Source: Durusdinium trenchii (Eukaryota; Sar; Dinophyceae; Suessiales; Symbiodiniaceae). From it: 64,000 nucleotides of DNA. The notes beneath the pieces are model-generated. The model made no database searches and was not told the origin of the DNA. It was given only the letters and a program-made list of their open reading frames with translations. Numbering within the stretch: position 1 is the first letter of the stretch; each line of letters starts with the position of its first letter. Below, in pieces: positions 54,051-63,807 of the stretch. The stretch lies in the NCBI GenBank assembly GCA_963970005.1, contig CAXAMN010006569.1, positions 69,524 to 133,523 of the forward strand, given 5' to 3'. Made by a program: the position numbers and the translations under genes.

Positions 54051-55540
54051 GGTGTTTTGAGCACGAGAGCTTTTGATTTTCCGTCAGGAGTTTGTGTGTC
54101 AAACTTTCACGTTCTCCGTCCATCAGCCGCCGCAGGAGCCCCACCCACTCTCTCTTCACCGCGGGGGCCAGGAGGGTGTCCAGCCTTTCATCCGCTGCTC
54201 CCACACGAAGTTGCCCTCCTTGATCGCCAGGATCTCTCAGCCGCCCACCTCCTTCGCGGGAGGCTCGCCGTCGCCGAGTGGCGAATCCGCTCATGGGGAC
54301 CAACTACCTCGCTCCTGGAGGGTGGACTTCAAAGCGAAGACACAAAAAAAACCCTTGGACTCACAACAGAGCGACCGACAAAAAACAGCCGCTCACGTCG
54401 ATCCAGACCCCGTTGGCACGATGGGGGGCCGCTTGCGCAACTCGGCGTGCCTCGGCTTCCCCGGTCACCGTTGCGACGCACAGTAGCTTTGGCCCGTCGA
54501 CCTCTTGAGGATCGTGCATGAGGCCGCCTCTTGCCGAGCTTCCAGATATTCAAAGAGCGCCTGGCCCAACTCCGGATCTTCGCTCCGGGTAGGTTTTCGT
54601 CGCGCTTCACTTGGGTGCGAGGCCTCAGAAGAGCCCCTCTGTGAGCGAGACTGCCCGTTTCCTCATTTCCTCCTCTGGAATGCCCGCAATTTCCTCCCAC
54701 GTAAGACCAGACAAGACCTGGTCCTCAACGGTAGCCTCCGGCAGCAAGTGTACTGCGTCCGAAGTAGCCCCGTTCAAACGCGGAGGGGAGGAAATTCCAG
54801 GCAGCTCCGCGGCCTCGTTTTGCGTGCCGCGCTTGGGCGTGACATCCTGGGAATACGGCCGAGCGCGATCCGCGCCACGGCTTGAGGAGCGCTTTCTCCC
54901 TTTTCTGGTTGCGCTCGAGAACGAGAAATCGAAGGGCTAGGCTTGCTAACAGGGATCCTTTCTTCCTTGCTGGAGTGCAGCTTGCAGAGCTTAACTCCTC
55001 CTCGCACCGTCTGGGCTGCCTTTTCACATCCTTCTACAGAGCAAGCTCTGCGGGATTTGGATAAGGCATAACCCTCTTGGTGCCTCGCGCAAAGCTGGCA
55101 GCTGGCTGTAAGCCGTCCCAACGCAGCTCACCGCCACTGCTCTGAATCCCATCGTCATTGAGGAGCTTAACCCAGGTGCACGCAGCGTCTTTACAGCGCT
55201 CTTTGCTGAGCCTCTTGATCTGCGTGCCCTCCTTCCAAGCAATGGCATCCGCTTGACACGGGTTATCTTCCTCCTCCGACTCTGTCTCGGAAAGGTCGTG
55301 TCGTGGGGTACGATCTTCTTCGCTACCCGGGCGCGGAGCGCGCCTCGGGGGTTTCGTCCCGCAACAACAACACCAAGACGAAAACCACCTTCCGCAGGTT
55401 CGGACGGTTCCCCATACTCCGGCAACGCCCTGCCAAGCCATGAATTTTGAGGCATTAAAGGCTCGGCGCATGGGACCTCTTCCTGCAAGCTCATTAAGGT
55501 CGACGTCTACGCTTTGCGGTACGACGCTGCTAGCAGTCAC
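53965..55540 (-). pseudogene. Decayed minus-strand ORF with Cys/His (zinc-type) module
   Basis: The first part (55540 to about 55110) has a Trp/Cys-rich patch, an acidic Ser/Glu tract and then ERCKDAACTWVKLLNDDGIQ. The frame shifts near 55110 and continues as CQLCARHQEGYALSKSRRAC, C-x4-C and GGVKLCKLH, a likely metal-binding module. Further shifted blocks read VEDQVLSGLTWEEIAGIPEE (about 54630-54720), SEDPELGQALFEYLEARQEA (about 54500-54580) and EILAIKEGNFVWEQRMKGW (about 54180-54240). Each block reads as good protein but in different frames, so this is a broken coding sequence, perhaps from a retroelement. The family is not recognised. Confidence 0.5.
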
Positions 55541-55588
55541 ATGTACTTCTGCAGCCTCCGGCGAAGTGCAGGGGTCTACTGAGCATAG

Positions 55589-57190
55589 GTGTACCAGGCA
55601 CTGGGCCCGTTCAAGGCATCGTCGCCAATACCTATGCGAGGCCCCGTTTGCATTTGGCTGGGCCTCGGTCTGGAGTCAGGGCGTTCGACTCTAGCAGTAG
55701 CAGGAGTCTTTGGTGCAGGCAAAACCCGTTCCCTGACCTTCCTGCTTGCCTGGTTCGCAGTCACTACGAACTTGAAGTTTGGGGTGGCCCACAAGGAAAA
55801 CCCTGCCGGCCGAGCAATCACTAAGCTGCTCACTTCCCTCAACCTGCAAGCAGACCACGCTCAGCTCTTCGCGCGACCTGTAGGAAGGGAGGAGGCTGAT
55901 GTCAACATGCCAAGCACTCCATATGACCTTCCCACCCATGCATGTGCAAATGCAATCCCAAAGGCGAAGGTGGTCATATCAACCACTGGCCTAGTGTGGG
56001 AGCAAAAAGGACAAATCCACTCTCCGTTGCGTGTGCACATGGAAAGTGTGGACATTTTAGTCAGTGAAGAAGCCCAGCAGGACATGGACCTTAAGTCAGC
56101 CTTTGTCCCAGCCGTCCCTCGACAACCCTTCTTCAGAGTCCTCCTTGGTGATCCCAAGCAGAGCCGTGGGGGAGTGGCGGACAACCTCAGAGAACACCGC
56201 GCCCTTTCCAAGGCGATCGGGCTCCGAGCTACCATAGATGGTTCATGCCTCACGAAATGCCATCTGTCATCTATGACCTCCCCAAAGGTTGTTCGGAGTT
56301 CTCCCTTGAAGCCCTTTGCCAAGCTGCCCACTCTGCTGGTCATACCTTGTTAGGCACCAGATGCGGACCAGAGAGGAGCACCTCAGCTGTACGCCCTTAA
56401 GAGCAAGTCTCCAGGGGGCCCACAAAGACCTATGCCGAGTGAACATCGATGTGCCGGAGGGGCTACTAGCAGGATTGGGGTACGCCATCACACGGCCAGG
56501 GCACTCCTTTCACTTTCATCAAGCCACCAGTGCTGCAGCCCGGTCAGGAGTCGCCGGGGTGCATCAATGGAGTGTTATGCTCCCTACCAGTGCTCGCGTC
56601 GCGCAAGAGGTGTATGAGCCACTCATCGGCGTTCAATACCCAATGCTGTGTGGGCAAAAGAACGGCCAATGGCGCATTGGCACCACCTCCGATCCGCGAA
56701 AACAGTGCGGCCGCTACCGGACTGCGTTTCGTCAATTGGGAACATCATGACCATAGGGAAGATGCCCGAGCGGACCCGCCACCGGGGCCCGCCATTGCGG
56801 CCTACAGGTGCATAGAGCGCTGGCTCCCCAATGAAGGTGAGCAGAGGGACAACATCCTGGTCCTTACCACCCGACGAGTCAGTGCACAGAATCTCCAAAG
56901 TTATTTCCAGCAGTCCAGAAAACAAGCAAATGCAGAAACTGCGGTTAAGGTTGCAGGTGCCACGGCTAGACACTGCATTGTCTTGCATGGAAGATCCAAT
57001 TTTTTGAGTGGCAGTGGGCGCCAGACAGACTTTGACAATGAGTGTTGCGCGAGCAAATGTCGCATATCGCAGAGCCACTGATCTCACTGTTCTGGCGTGC
57101 CCAGTCAACATGCATTGCAGCCCTGTTGCATGGCGTCTGTACGTTGCATACTGGAAGCAAAGACACGGCTGGCGCCAGTGTTGAGGGCTC
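55589..57190 (+). pseudogene. SF1-type (UPF1-like) helicase, frameshifted
   Basis: The first frame (55589-56353) has Walker A GVFGAGKT (about 55705-55728), then VVISTTGLVW, the Walker B-like ILVSEEAQQ and motif III LLGDPKQSRGG (about 56140-56172), the order of UPF1-like SF1 helicases. Sequence continues in changing frames. 56530-57081 contains DNILVLTTRRVSAQNLQSYF (motif IV-type). Another frame from about 57035 gives ARANVAYRRATDLTVLACP, matching motif VI (R-x-N-V-A-x-x-R-A). At least three frame changes within 1.6 kb mean it is broken. A 3' fragment of a paralogue lies at 26.5-27.2 kb. The origin could be a mobile or expanded dinoflagellate helicase family. Confidence 0.7.
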
Positions 57191-58351
57191 CTTCCCAGTA
57201 GACAGCGCCGATGCGCAAGCCTCTACTGCTGCCTTCCTCGCTGCCATGGAACCGCACCCCCTTGTGGAATGGCTCCCTGGCGGTTTGTCTCGTTGAGCAC
57301 CATCTCGGCAGCGCCTGGAGGCTTCCTGCTCCTGTCACGCGCACATCCGGCTACGCGGCCGATCAACGCGCTGAGCCGGAATGGTTGGTTATCCCTGACA
57401 GTGCGCAGCCCAGTGCCTGGCGCCTCCTTCATTCAGCAAGTAAAGGAGGAACGCGTTTCAGCGTCGGCCATGCTAGTCGCTACCCACCAGGGCAAGCTGC
57501 TGATGTCGCAAACAAAGACAAAGGAATACCAATTTGAGGCCCTGCATGAAATCTATTTTTATGACGCATGGCGCAGCCAACCAGAGCTGGGCGCAAAGGG
57601 CTCCTCCCTCCACCCCCCCCCGCGCCCAGGACTGCTTGAAGCTGGCTGTTGCTGGCGGCAAGAGCATGCTGCCGCCGCTAACGGCGCCAGCGCACCCAGC
57701 CCGAAGAGGGTCGGAGGTGTCCTAGAAGAAATCAGCCTAACCGATGAAGACTTGGAGGACAGAGCTGGCAGTGCACGGCCAAGTCTAGTCCCATCGCCGA
57801 TGAATACGGACCAGGAAATAGATGCCCCCATTTCCGTCAGCAGCGCAGAAGATGAGCAAGCCGGCTCCCCCACAGAGGAAACTGTTCCCATAGCCTCGGA
57901 GAGCGAGGAGGAGCCAGTTGAGGAAGAAAAAGAAGAAGAAGAAGAAGAAGAAGAAGAAGAAGAAGAAGCAGAAGCAGAAGCAGAAGCAGAGGAAGAAGAA
58001 GAAGAAGAAGAAGAAGAGGAAGATATGGGTGAGGACGTGATTCATGTGGGACTTGATCCTACTGCCTCAGCAGAGAATGAAGCTGGCGCCAAAGTAGCAA
58101 CGGCGCCCACCGATGTTGGCACCGCCGGTGACAATCCGGTACCTAACGCACCACACGTGCAACAAGAGCTACGTGAGGGCAAGGCGCCAGCGTCCCCGAC
58201 AGAGCCTGCCAATCCTCTTGATAGCCCTGCGCCGTACCGTCCTTCTGATGCCCTCGTCCCTGACCCGAGCCATGCAACCATCAAAACTCTGCTGCTACGT
58301 CGCTATGGCCGTGGCTATGGAGATACCTGCGGAGACGAGAGGGCGGAATAG
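57184..58351 (+). pseudogene. Helicase tail region and acidic ORF with poly-Glu
   Basis: Directly after the helicase, 57190-57290 reads ADAQASTAAFLAAMEPHPLV. A further frame gives PEWLVIPDSAQPSAWRLLHS, and from 57534 CMKSIFMTHGAANQSW, all paralleled at 26.8-27.0 kb. An open frame in phase with the helicase C-terminus runs 57269-58351 (360 codons). Its first 150 codons are read out of frame with the conserved tail, but its second half is an acidic low-complexity protein with a Glu/Ala run from a GAA/GCA repeat at 57921-58022. It ends TAG at 58351. I take the whole as the decayed middle of one large gene rather than a new protein. Confidence 0.45.
57921..58022. repeat. (GAA)n/(GCA)n trinucleotide repeat
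   Basis: About 100 bp of GAA triplets are interrupted by a short run of GCAGAA units. In the plus frame it encodes Glu with some Ala. Opposite-strand frames here (poly-Phe) are artefacts. Confidence 0.95.
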
Positions 58352-58449
58352 ATGGAAGCAATTAGCGCCCACTAGCACCTCCTCTCCCCTCCTGCGGAGT
58401 TGAGCCGGCCCCGACATCGCCAAGTAGCTCGACAAGCCATGAAGAACAG

Positions 58450-60441
58450 ATGACTCCCCATAAGATTGCCCCATGGCGCAGGGTGAGAAGAACCCCACTG
58501 AAGCCCAGCGCGGTCAAGTCTAAGGCCGTCAAACCGCACGCTGCGCAGAAGGAATCGCAGCCATTGCCAAGTATTCCTGAACAGGGGCCACCGCAGGAAC
58601 CTCCACCCCTGCAAACCCACGGGCATACAGGGCTGGCGAACCTGGCAGTTGATAGAATGAAGGACGAAGTAGTAGCAGATCCTGCCATGCCGGAGCCTGC
58701 AGCAATGAGCTGTAGCCCTGACCATCCTGCCAGCAGGGAAGAAACGACTGCCGAAATATACATCCAAGAACCGCAACCGCACAAAGAGGAGCAAGAACAA
58801 GCTGGCACTGTGCACACTGATCTTGCGCTGCAGTCGGAACAAAGAGCGACGCAGGAACTCCACCGCTTTCAGAAACTGTCCCTGCAGGCTTTGAACCAGC
58901 CTGATACCCTTCCCAGAGAATGGCCCCTGGCGCGCATGAGCGTCTCTATGCGGCACGTCAGCGTGCTTCTGCGAGTTACACTGCTCAGGCGTTTAGCTGA
59001 ATTGAGCTTTCGAGGTTTTGCCTTCACGGAACCACCTCGTGAAGTAGTGAGGGAAGTACAGCATGATGTTGATGGCGTTTGCGGGGCTGTGGCCGATCAC
59101 CTGGCATCCCTATTCGCCTTCCTCAGTCCAGATCACCCGCAGAGTACGCACTTTGACCATGCAGAACTAGCCCTCTACGCAGAACCAGCCTTTTGGCGAT
59201 ACGGTCTGTTGTCGTTTTGCGCAAAAACGTGTGAGTCCAAAACAGCTGAGGCAGGAGGAATTCCTGCCCTTACAACGGCTCAAGAGAATACTCCTGCATT
59301 AGAACCTACTCGCAACGCCCTTGCGCTAATGCAGACAGTAATCATGTCCTTTGGCCGTAACCTGCTCCTGGGCAAAGCAGATCTGCCAGTCAGTGACACA
59401 CATGTCTACTTCCCCGTACAAATCGTGCATAGGCTCATGGGGCAGTTTCGTACCTTACGCTTTCAATAAGTTACCCCTCAGGATGGGCTAGGCTATAGAC
59501 GCAACAGCGGACAGGACGAAGCCAACAATCCCTACATCATTGTCCGCGCGTATGAAGGGCATTATGCCTATAACAATCGCCCAGCCGTCCCGCATACACC
59601 CCAGTTGGAACAAGCCTCTGAGCAAGGCGTACTGGATGCGAATTACGGACAAACAATCTCTTTTTCCTCCTCCTATAAATGCTGCTTCCGCCTAGAAGTG
59701 CCAGTATGGTAGGATGTAGACGACGGGCGCTCTCCACCGGACGAGGGCCAATCGGCCACAGAGATCGCTACCATAGCCAAGCCCGTCTCGCCGGTGGACG
59801 ACAAAGCTCCCGAGCCTGATGAGGACATGCATGTGGGAGCGGATGACGCCCCAGCTAACGAGAATGAAGAAGGTGAGGCCGACAAAGAAACTTACTTAGT
59901 GCCAGCGGGATACGGGTGTTTCTCATTTCAACGGGGGCTCCTCCACCGGGCTGCGCGTACTTATGAGATCCGCAGTGCAGGCAACAAGTATGAGATCATA
60001 TCGGCTTGGTTACTAGAAGGGCTAGCTGTCACAATCTCCCGGGAAAAATGGAACATACTCTCACTGAACAGGAAGTGCGCTACCAGATTACTACCTGCTC
60101 CAGGCATACTTCCGTAATGGCTTCAACGAGCGGCGACCATATGTAGTTCCTCACACCAAAAAATGGCTACAGACAACTTCGGAGCAAGCCGTAGCGAGGA
60201 TTAGTCACCCCAAATACTTGAAAAACACCATCGAATTCGGAGAAGCTAAAGCGCAGCCTGGCTTCCTCACGACTATCAACAGGGCTAAACCTATTGTGGC
60301 AGCCCCAGATCACGTTCAGGCAGAACAAGACATCCCAGAAACAGTCGAGGGACCTTTGCCTGCCGTGCACAACTCACCCCCTGCGAGCAGACACAGTCCT
60401 GCCTCTCCTACATCAGGAGTGCATCACTGCGCCCCAAAGTA
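58450..60441 (+). pseudogene. Large ORF with two in-frame stops and a frameshift, unknown
   Basis: One frame is open from ATG 58450 to 60117 except for TAA at 59467-59469 and TAG at 59711-59713. The sequence between the stops reads as good protein (NNPYIIVRAYEGHYAYNNRP). Near 60080 the frame shifts and continues to 60441 (LLQAYFRNGFNERRPYVVPH). Residues 1-140 are Pro/Glu/Gln-rich. Residues 140-340 are helical (EWPLARMSVSMRHVSVLLRV, later VVREVQHDVDGVCGAVADHL). Position and style suggest the 3' part of the gene that begins with the helicase. No known domain is recognised. Confidence 0.5.
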
Positions 60442-60582
60442 GTCAGGGGAAATGAGGGCTGTAGCCTTTCGCTAAGGCAAGGTGCAAGTGCTCTTGCAGG
60501 CGGTATCCTTAGACACCGTCCTGGTCAGGTTTAGCAGCATACCTAGCCAGGTAGCGCACTCCCTCGCCCAAAAAATAATCAA

Positions 60583-61956
60583 ATGTCCAAAACAACTACC
60601 ACAAAGCAAAGTGAACCTATGCTATCCCCTCTGATCTTGGCTCAAGTCTGCAGCAGTAGGTCTCAGGGGTTTGACGGCCCCGCGGAAAGCAAGCCATCCC
60701 TTGGCAGGGCATCTATGATGGAGTGCCGTGACCAACTGAATCGCAACACGGAAAATGGGACTACTGACAGCTGCCACAATTCCCTCACCCTCACCGCACT
60801 GACATTGAAGTTTCGGCGCCAATTAGCATACATCATCAATGGGACATGCTGGATGATTTCCTTGAGTCACCTGGACACCTTTGGATGTGAGTTCATCCTT
60901 CTGGATCCACACACTCAGGAAGCTCTGAGTGACCCAATCCAGGATACTCTCTGGGCGAACACGCACTTTCACTTGATCGTCCAGAAGTGCTTCCAAATCT
61001 ATGACTACAGGGACCAAATTCAAGGGGAAGAGTATGAAGAATACCCCAGGGCAGTATGGATCCCACCGAACGCTACTGGGGTAATCCCAGCTAAAGCCTT
61101 CTCGTCTGTGCCGCGACTGCGACATGTGTGGGTAGAACCTAGTCTACACACCGTAGACCGGGAGGCTTGGCGGTATTGCAATCAACTACAAATAGTCAAC
61201 CTCCCCAGCACGGTTGTTGCAGTGGAGTATGCGGCCTTTCAAGGTTGTTTTGCACTAACCACGGTAGAAATGCCTGGCTGTGTTGTGTTTGGAGTACGGC
61301 TTTTCTCAGAATGTTGCGCCCTGGACAAAGTTGGCATCATCAAAGCAGATACTAGCGAGTTAGCGGAGGGAGCTGTGATTGGACCGTATGCATTTGAAAG
61401 CTGCGCTAAACTTGAGCAGCTATGCCTGCCTCACACCAGCGCAGGACCAGTCACCCCTATCATGCCGCCCCCACCAGCAGGGATCCCGCAAGGATGCTTT
61501 CATTCATCAGGCATCCAAAGTGTCACCCTTGGTATAGATGCCACATACATAGGGCATAGAGCTTGTGAAAAATGCAAACAATTGATTAAGGTCGACATAT
61601 CCAACACGTCTTTGAACACACTCAACATGCACACTTTCTCACACTGCATAAAGCTAATGGAAGTTAGCCTGCCGCCCACCCTACAGGATATTCAGGCAGA
61701 AGCATTTAAAGGTTGCCTCGCCCTTGCCAGCATTGATCTACCTGACAAGATCAGGTACATTGCGCACAGGGCGTTTGGAGAGTGTGGACTGTTGTCTCGC
61801 CTACACTGCCGCAGACTAGTGCGAGCCACCTGGCGGCGCCCATATGCCGCTCACAATGCTTTCGAGGCTTGTTTTAGGCTAGCGCTCCCTTGGTGGCTCA
61901 ACTATCTCCCTCCCAATGGGGATGACTGGACGGTACCGCCAAGTCATCATACTTAA
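60583..61956 (+). CDS. BspA-type leucine-rich repeat (LRR_5) protein
   Basis: This is an intact, intronless ORF of 457 codons from ATG 60583 to TAA. The first 150 residues are a globular lead-in (SHLDTFGCEFILLDPHTQEA). From about residue 155, successive LRR_5 repeats follow the pattern …AF-x-x-C-x-x-L-x-x-[VI]-x-L-P (AFQGCFALTTVEMPGCVVFG, AFESCAKLEQLCLPHT, AFKGCLALASIDLPDKIRYI, AFGECGLLSRL). A C-terminal cap NAFEACFRLALPWWLNYLP closes the protein. There is no signal peptide or membrane anchor. Such repeats form a solenoid for protein binding. A broken relative lies at 42030-42703 with the same cap, so this is a dispersed, probably retrocopied, family. TTGGCTCAAG at 60646-60655 inside the ORF is probably chance. 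Confidence 0.85.
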   Translation: MSKTTTTKQSEPMLSPLILAQVCSSRSQGFDGPAESKPSLGRASMMECRDQLNRNTENGTTDSCHNSLTLTALTLKFRRQLAYIINGTCWMISLSHLDTFGCEFILLDPHTQEALSDPIQDTLWANTHFHLIVQKCFQIYDYRDQIQGEEYEEYPRAVWIPPNATGVIPAKAFSSVPRLRHVWVEPSLHTVDREAWRYCNQLQIVNLPSTVVAVEYAAFQGCFALTTVEMPGCVVFGVRLFSECCALDKVGIIKADTSELAEGAVIGPYAFESCAKLEQLCLPHTSAGPVTPIMPPPPAGIPQGCFHSSGIQSVTLGIDATYIGHRACEKCKQLIKVDISNTSLNTLNMHTFSHCIKLMEVSLPPTLQDIQAEAFKGCLALASIDLPDKIRYIAHRAFGECGLLSRLHCRRLVRATWRRPYAAHNAFEACFRLALPWWLNYLPPNGDDWTVPPSHHT

Positions 61957-62152
61957 CTGTGCTACCCTGCATAGTTTGATCTAGGGCGGTCACCTCTGTC
62001 ACTGTCCTTAGAGGAGAGACAAAGGAGTTGACGCATTGTGACTAGACAATACCTGCCCAGGTCAAGTGTCCCTTTCTGGCTCAAGCTGCGTGAGGCACTC
62101 ACATCCCATGAAGTGGCGCTGAGATAAAGCCATTTGCCTCAAGTATCAGCAA

Positions 62153-62272
62153 AAGATGTGTCCCAACCCCAAAGGCTGTAAATATGAGCATGTATGCGCA
62201 GTTCTCAAGCCAGATGGAGCAGTTTGCGGTCAAAGGCACAGTGCCATGGACCACCGAGCTGCCCCATTTTGA
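62153..62272 (+). pseudogene. Zinc-finger (C/H) fragment of DIRS-like element
   Basis: One short frame reads KMCPNPKGCKYEHVCAVLKP, then AVCGQRHSAMDHR, before TGA. The spacing C-x5-C-x4-H-x-C … C-x3-H is that of nucleic-acid-binding CCCH-like fingers found in the Gag-like part of such elements. No start is visible. Confidence 0.5.
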
Positions 62273-62430
62273 TGGGGCCCTGAGGGGACACAGACACGTT
62301 TAGGGAATCGCAGCATGTCCCCACACCTCCTGCCGACGGGCCGCTTCCACCAATTGATCCACCTCCCACCATTGTTTCACCGCCACTGAACCCAGGTACT
62401 CTCACAATTCAGCCTGGGCCTCATTTTTTT

Positions 62431-62830
62431 CTGGACATTTGCAGTGGGCCTATAATGCCCCTCTCAGCGCAGCCCTCGAACGACTCAGCCGTGCTACTCT
62501 GCCTCCTGATCTTTTGATCTCACCCACTATGGATCTTTTGCGCGACCCCTTTTTCGAAGACCTACTCCGCCTCTGTGCTTCAGATCTCGTTTCTCACTGC
62601 AGTGCTAGCCCTCCATGTGGTGAATTGTCTTTGTTGAAGCTTCGTCAACCTGGCCCTACGCCAGTTCGAACTTACGAGTTTTACTTTGAATCCCGAAACC
62701 CAATCCGCAAGAGCAACTTCGTCTCAATCAAAGCCACGAGCTTCTGCGCCCAGCAGTATACTGTTTACAACATGTGCATGCCGCAGGGGGGCATGGTCAC
62801 CTAGAAGCTCCACCTAATGCTTTTACTTGG
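62431..62830 (+). pseudogene. Methyltransferase-like domain of DIRS-like element
   Basis: LDICSGP (62431-62451) is motif I-like and is followed, one frame away, by NAPLSAALERL. In that second frame LRLCASDLVSHCSASPPCGE places P-P-C at 62610-62618. In a third frame HLEAPPNAFTW lies at 62798-62830, with Glu at 62804 and Trp at 62828. The motifs and the E-to-W spacing of eight equal those of elements A and B. The frameshifts show this copy is dead. Confidence 0.6.
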
Positions 62831-63807
62831 TAGGAATGGCTTTTTCAGACTCCCGACCACCCCGCTTGGTCCTAGATAGCAGTATTTGTAACACAAACCA
62901 AAATTGTTGTATCCCGGAGCGCCAGTGCTATCCATCTGTTCGTGACGTGCTTGAGAGTTTTCCACTACGACATTGTTCGGAGCCCCAGCATGCAGCCACG
63001 TTTGACGTCAAGTCCGCACACAAACGGATTGTTTTGGCAGAACATCATCGAGGCATGGTAGGGTTTACGTTCCAAGGGCGCATTTTCTTTTACAAGGTTT
63101 GCCCCTTCGGAGCCACACTTAGTGCATTCTGGTGGGGTCGATTGGGTGCATGGCTCGTTCGCACATTACATAGACTCATCTGGGTTCAACACGGCCTTTG
63201 GCTTTTTGTGGACGATTTCTTGTTAACGCAATCCCAAACGGTCCTTCCTGTGTTCGCCACCGTGTTAGCGATTTTCTGTCGTGTCTTTCGCATCCCTCTC
63301 AGTTGGCGTAAATGTACACTGGGACCAATGGTCGATTGGATCGGATGGAGATTCAATTTCTACAACGGCATTGTGAGCCTTCATCCTGCAAAACAAGACA
63401 AACTGATTGCACAAATTGAAGAATTGCTCAAACATCGCCAGTGTACTTGCAAGCAACAGGAAAAGTTCACGGGCCTGGCCCTTTGGGTCACACACCTTCT
63501 CCCTCCTTTCCGAGCCCTGTTGCACTGGCTCTTTTCAGACTTGCGTAGCTTGCCCTGCTACACACTACAGTGTCAACCCCGGTTGTTGGACCTTGGTCAA
63601 ATCTTGCCTGGCGGACGACCTCAGCTTCTTGTGTACTCCACAAGGAACAGCCACCTCACTCTAAACTCATCTCAGTTCGCCATACCCCTGTTCAGACCTT
63701 GCAGGAAGTGGAATCGGTCCGTCTCACCGACCGTCGTTTGTGGCTTCGCATTATCAACCCCAAGTCACAACACAGAAAGCTTTCAGCCCACAGCAGAAGA
63801 GTGTTGA
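62827..63807 (+). pseudogene. Reverse transcriptase of DIRS-like element
   Basis: The frame is open for 326 codons with no ATG at the family start, and it is continuous with upstream element sequence. It begins FSDSRPPRLVLD. Motif A is FDVKSAHKRIVL, motif B is CPFGATLSAFWWGR, and the catalytic motif C is LFVDDFLL (63202-63225). The thumb-like region runs to about 63540 (LLPPFRALLHWLFSDLRSLP). After about 63560 the conserved sequence moves to other frames (KLISVRHTPVQTLQEVESVR from about 63660), so the last 80 codons of this ORF are frame-shifted. Confidence 0.75.

Noticed and set aside
57785..58045. Minus-strand frame with long poly-Phe
   Set aside because: It is an artefact of the GAA repeat read on the other strand.
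60646..60655. TTGGCTCAAG as a relict spliced leader
   Set aside because: Only ten bases match, and they lie in frame inside the LRR ORF.
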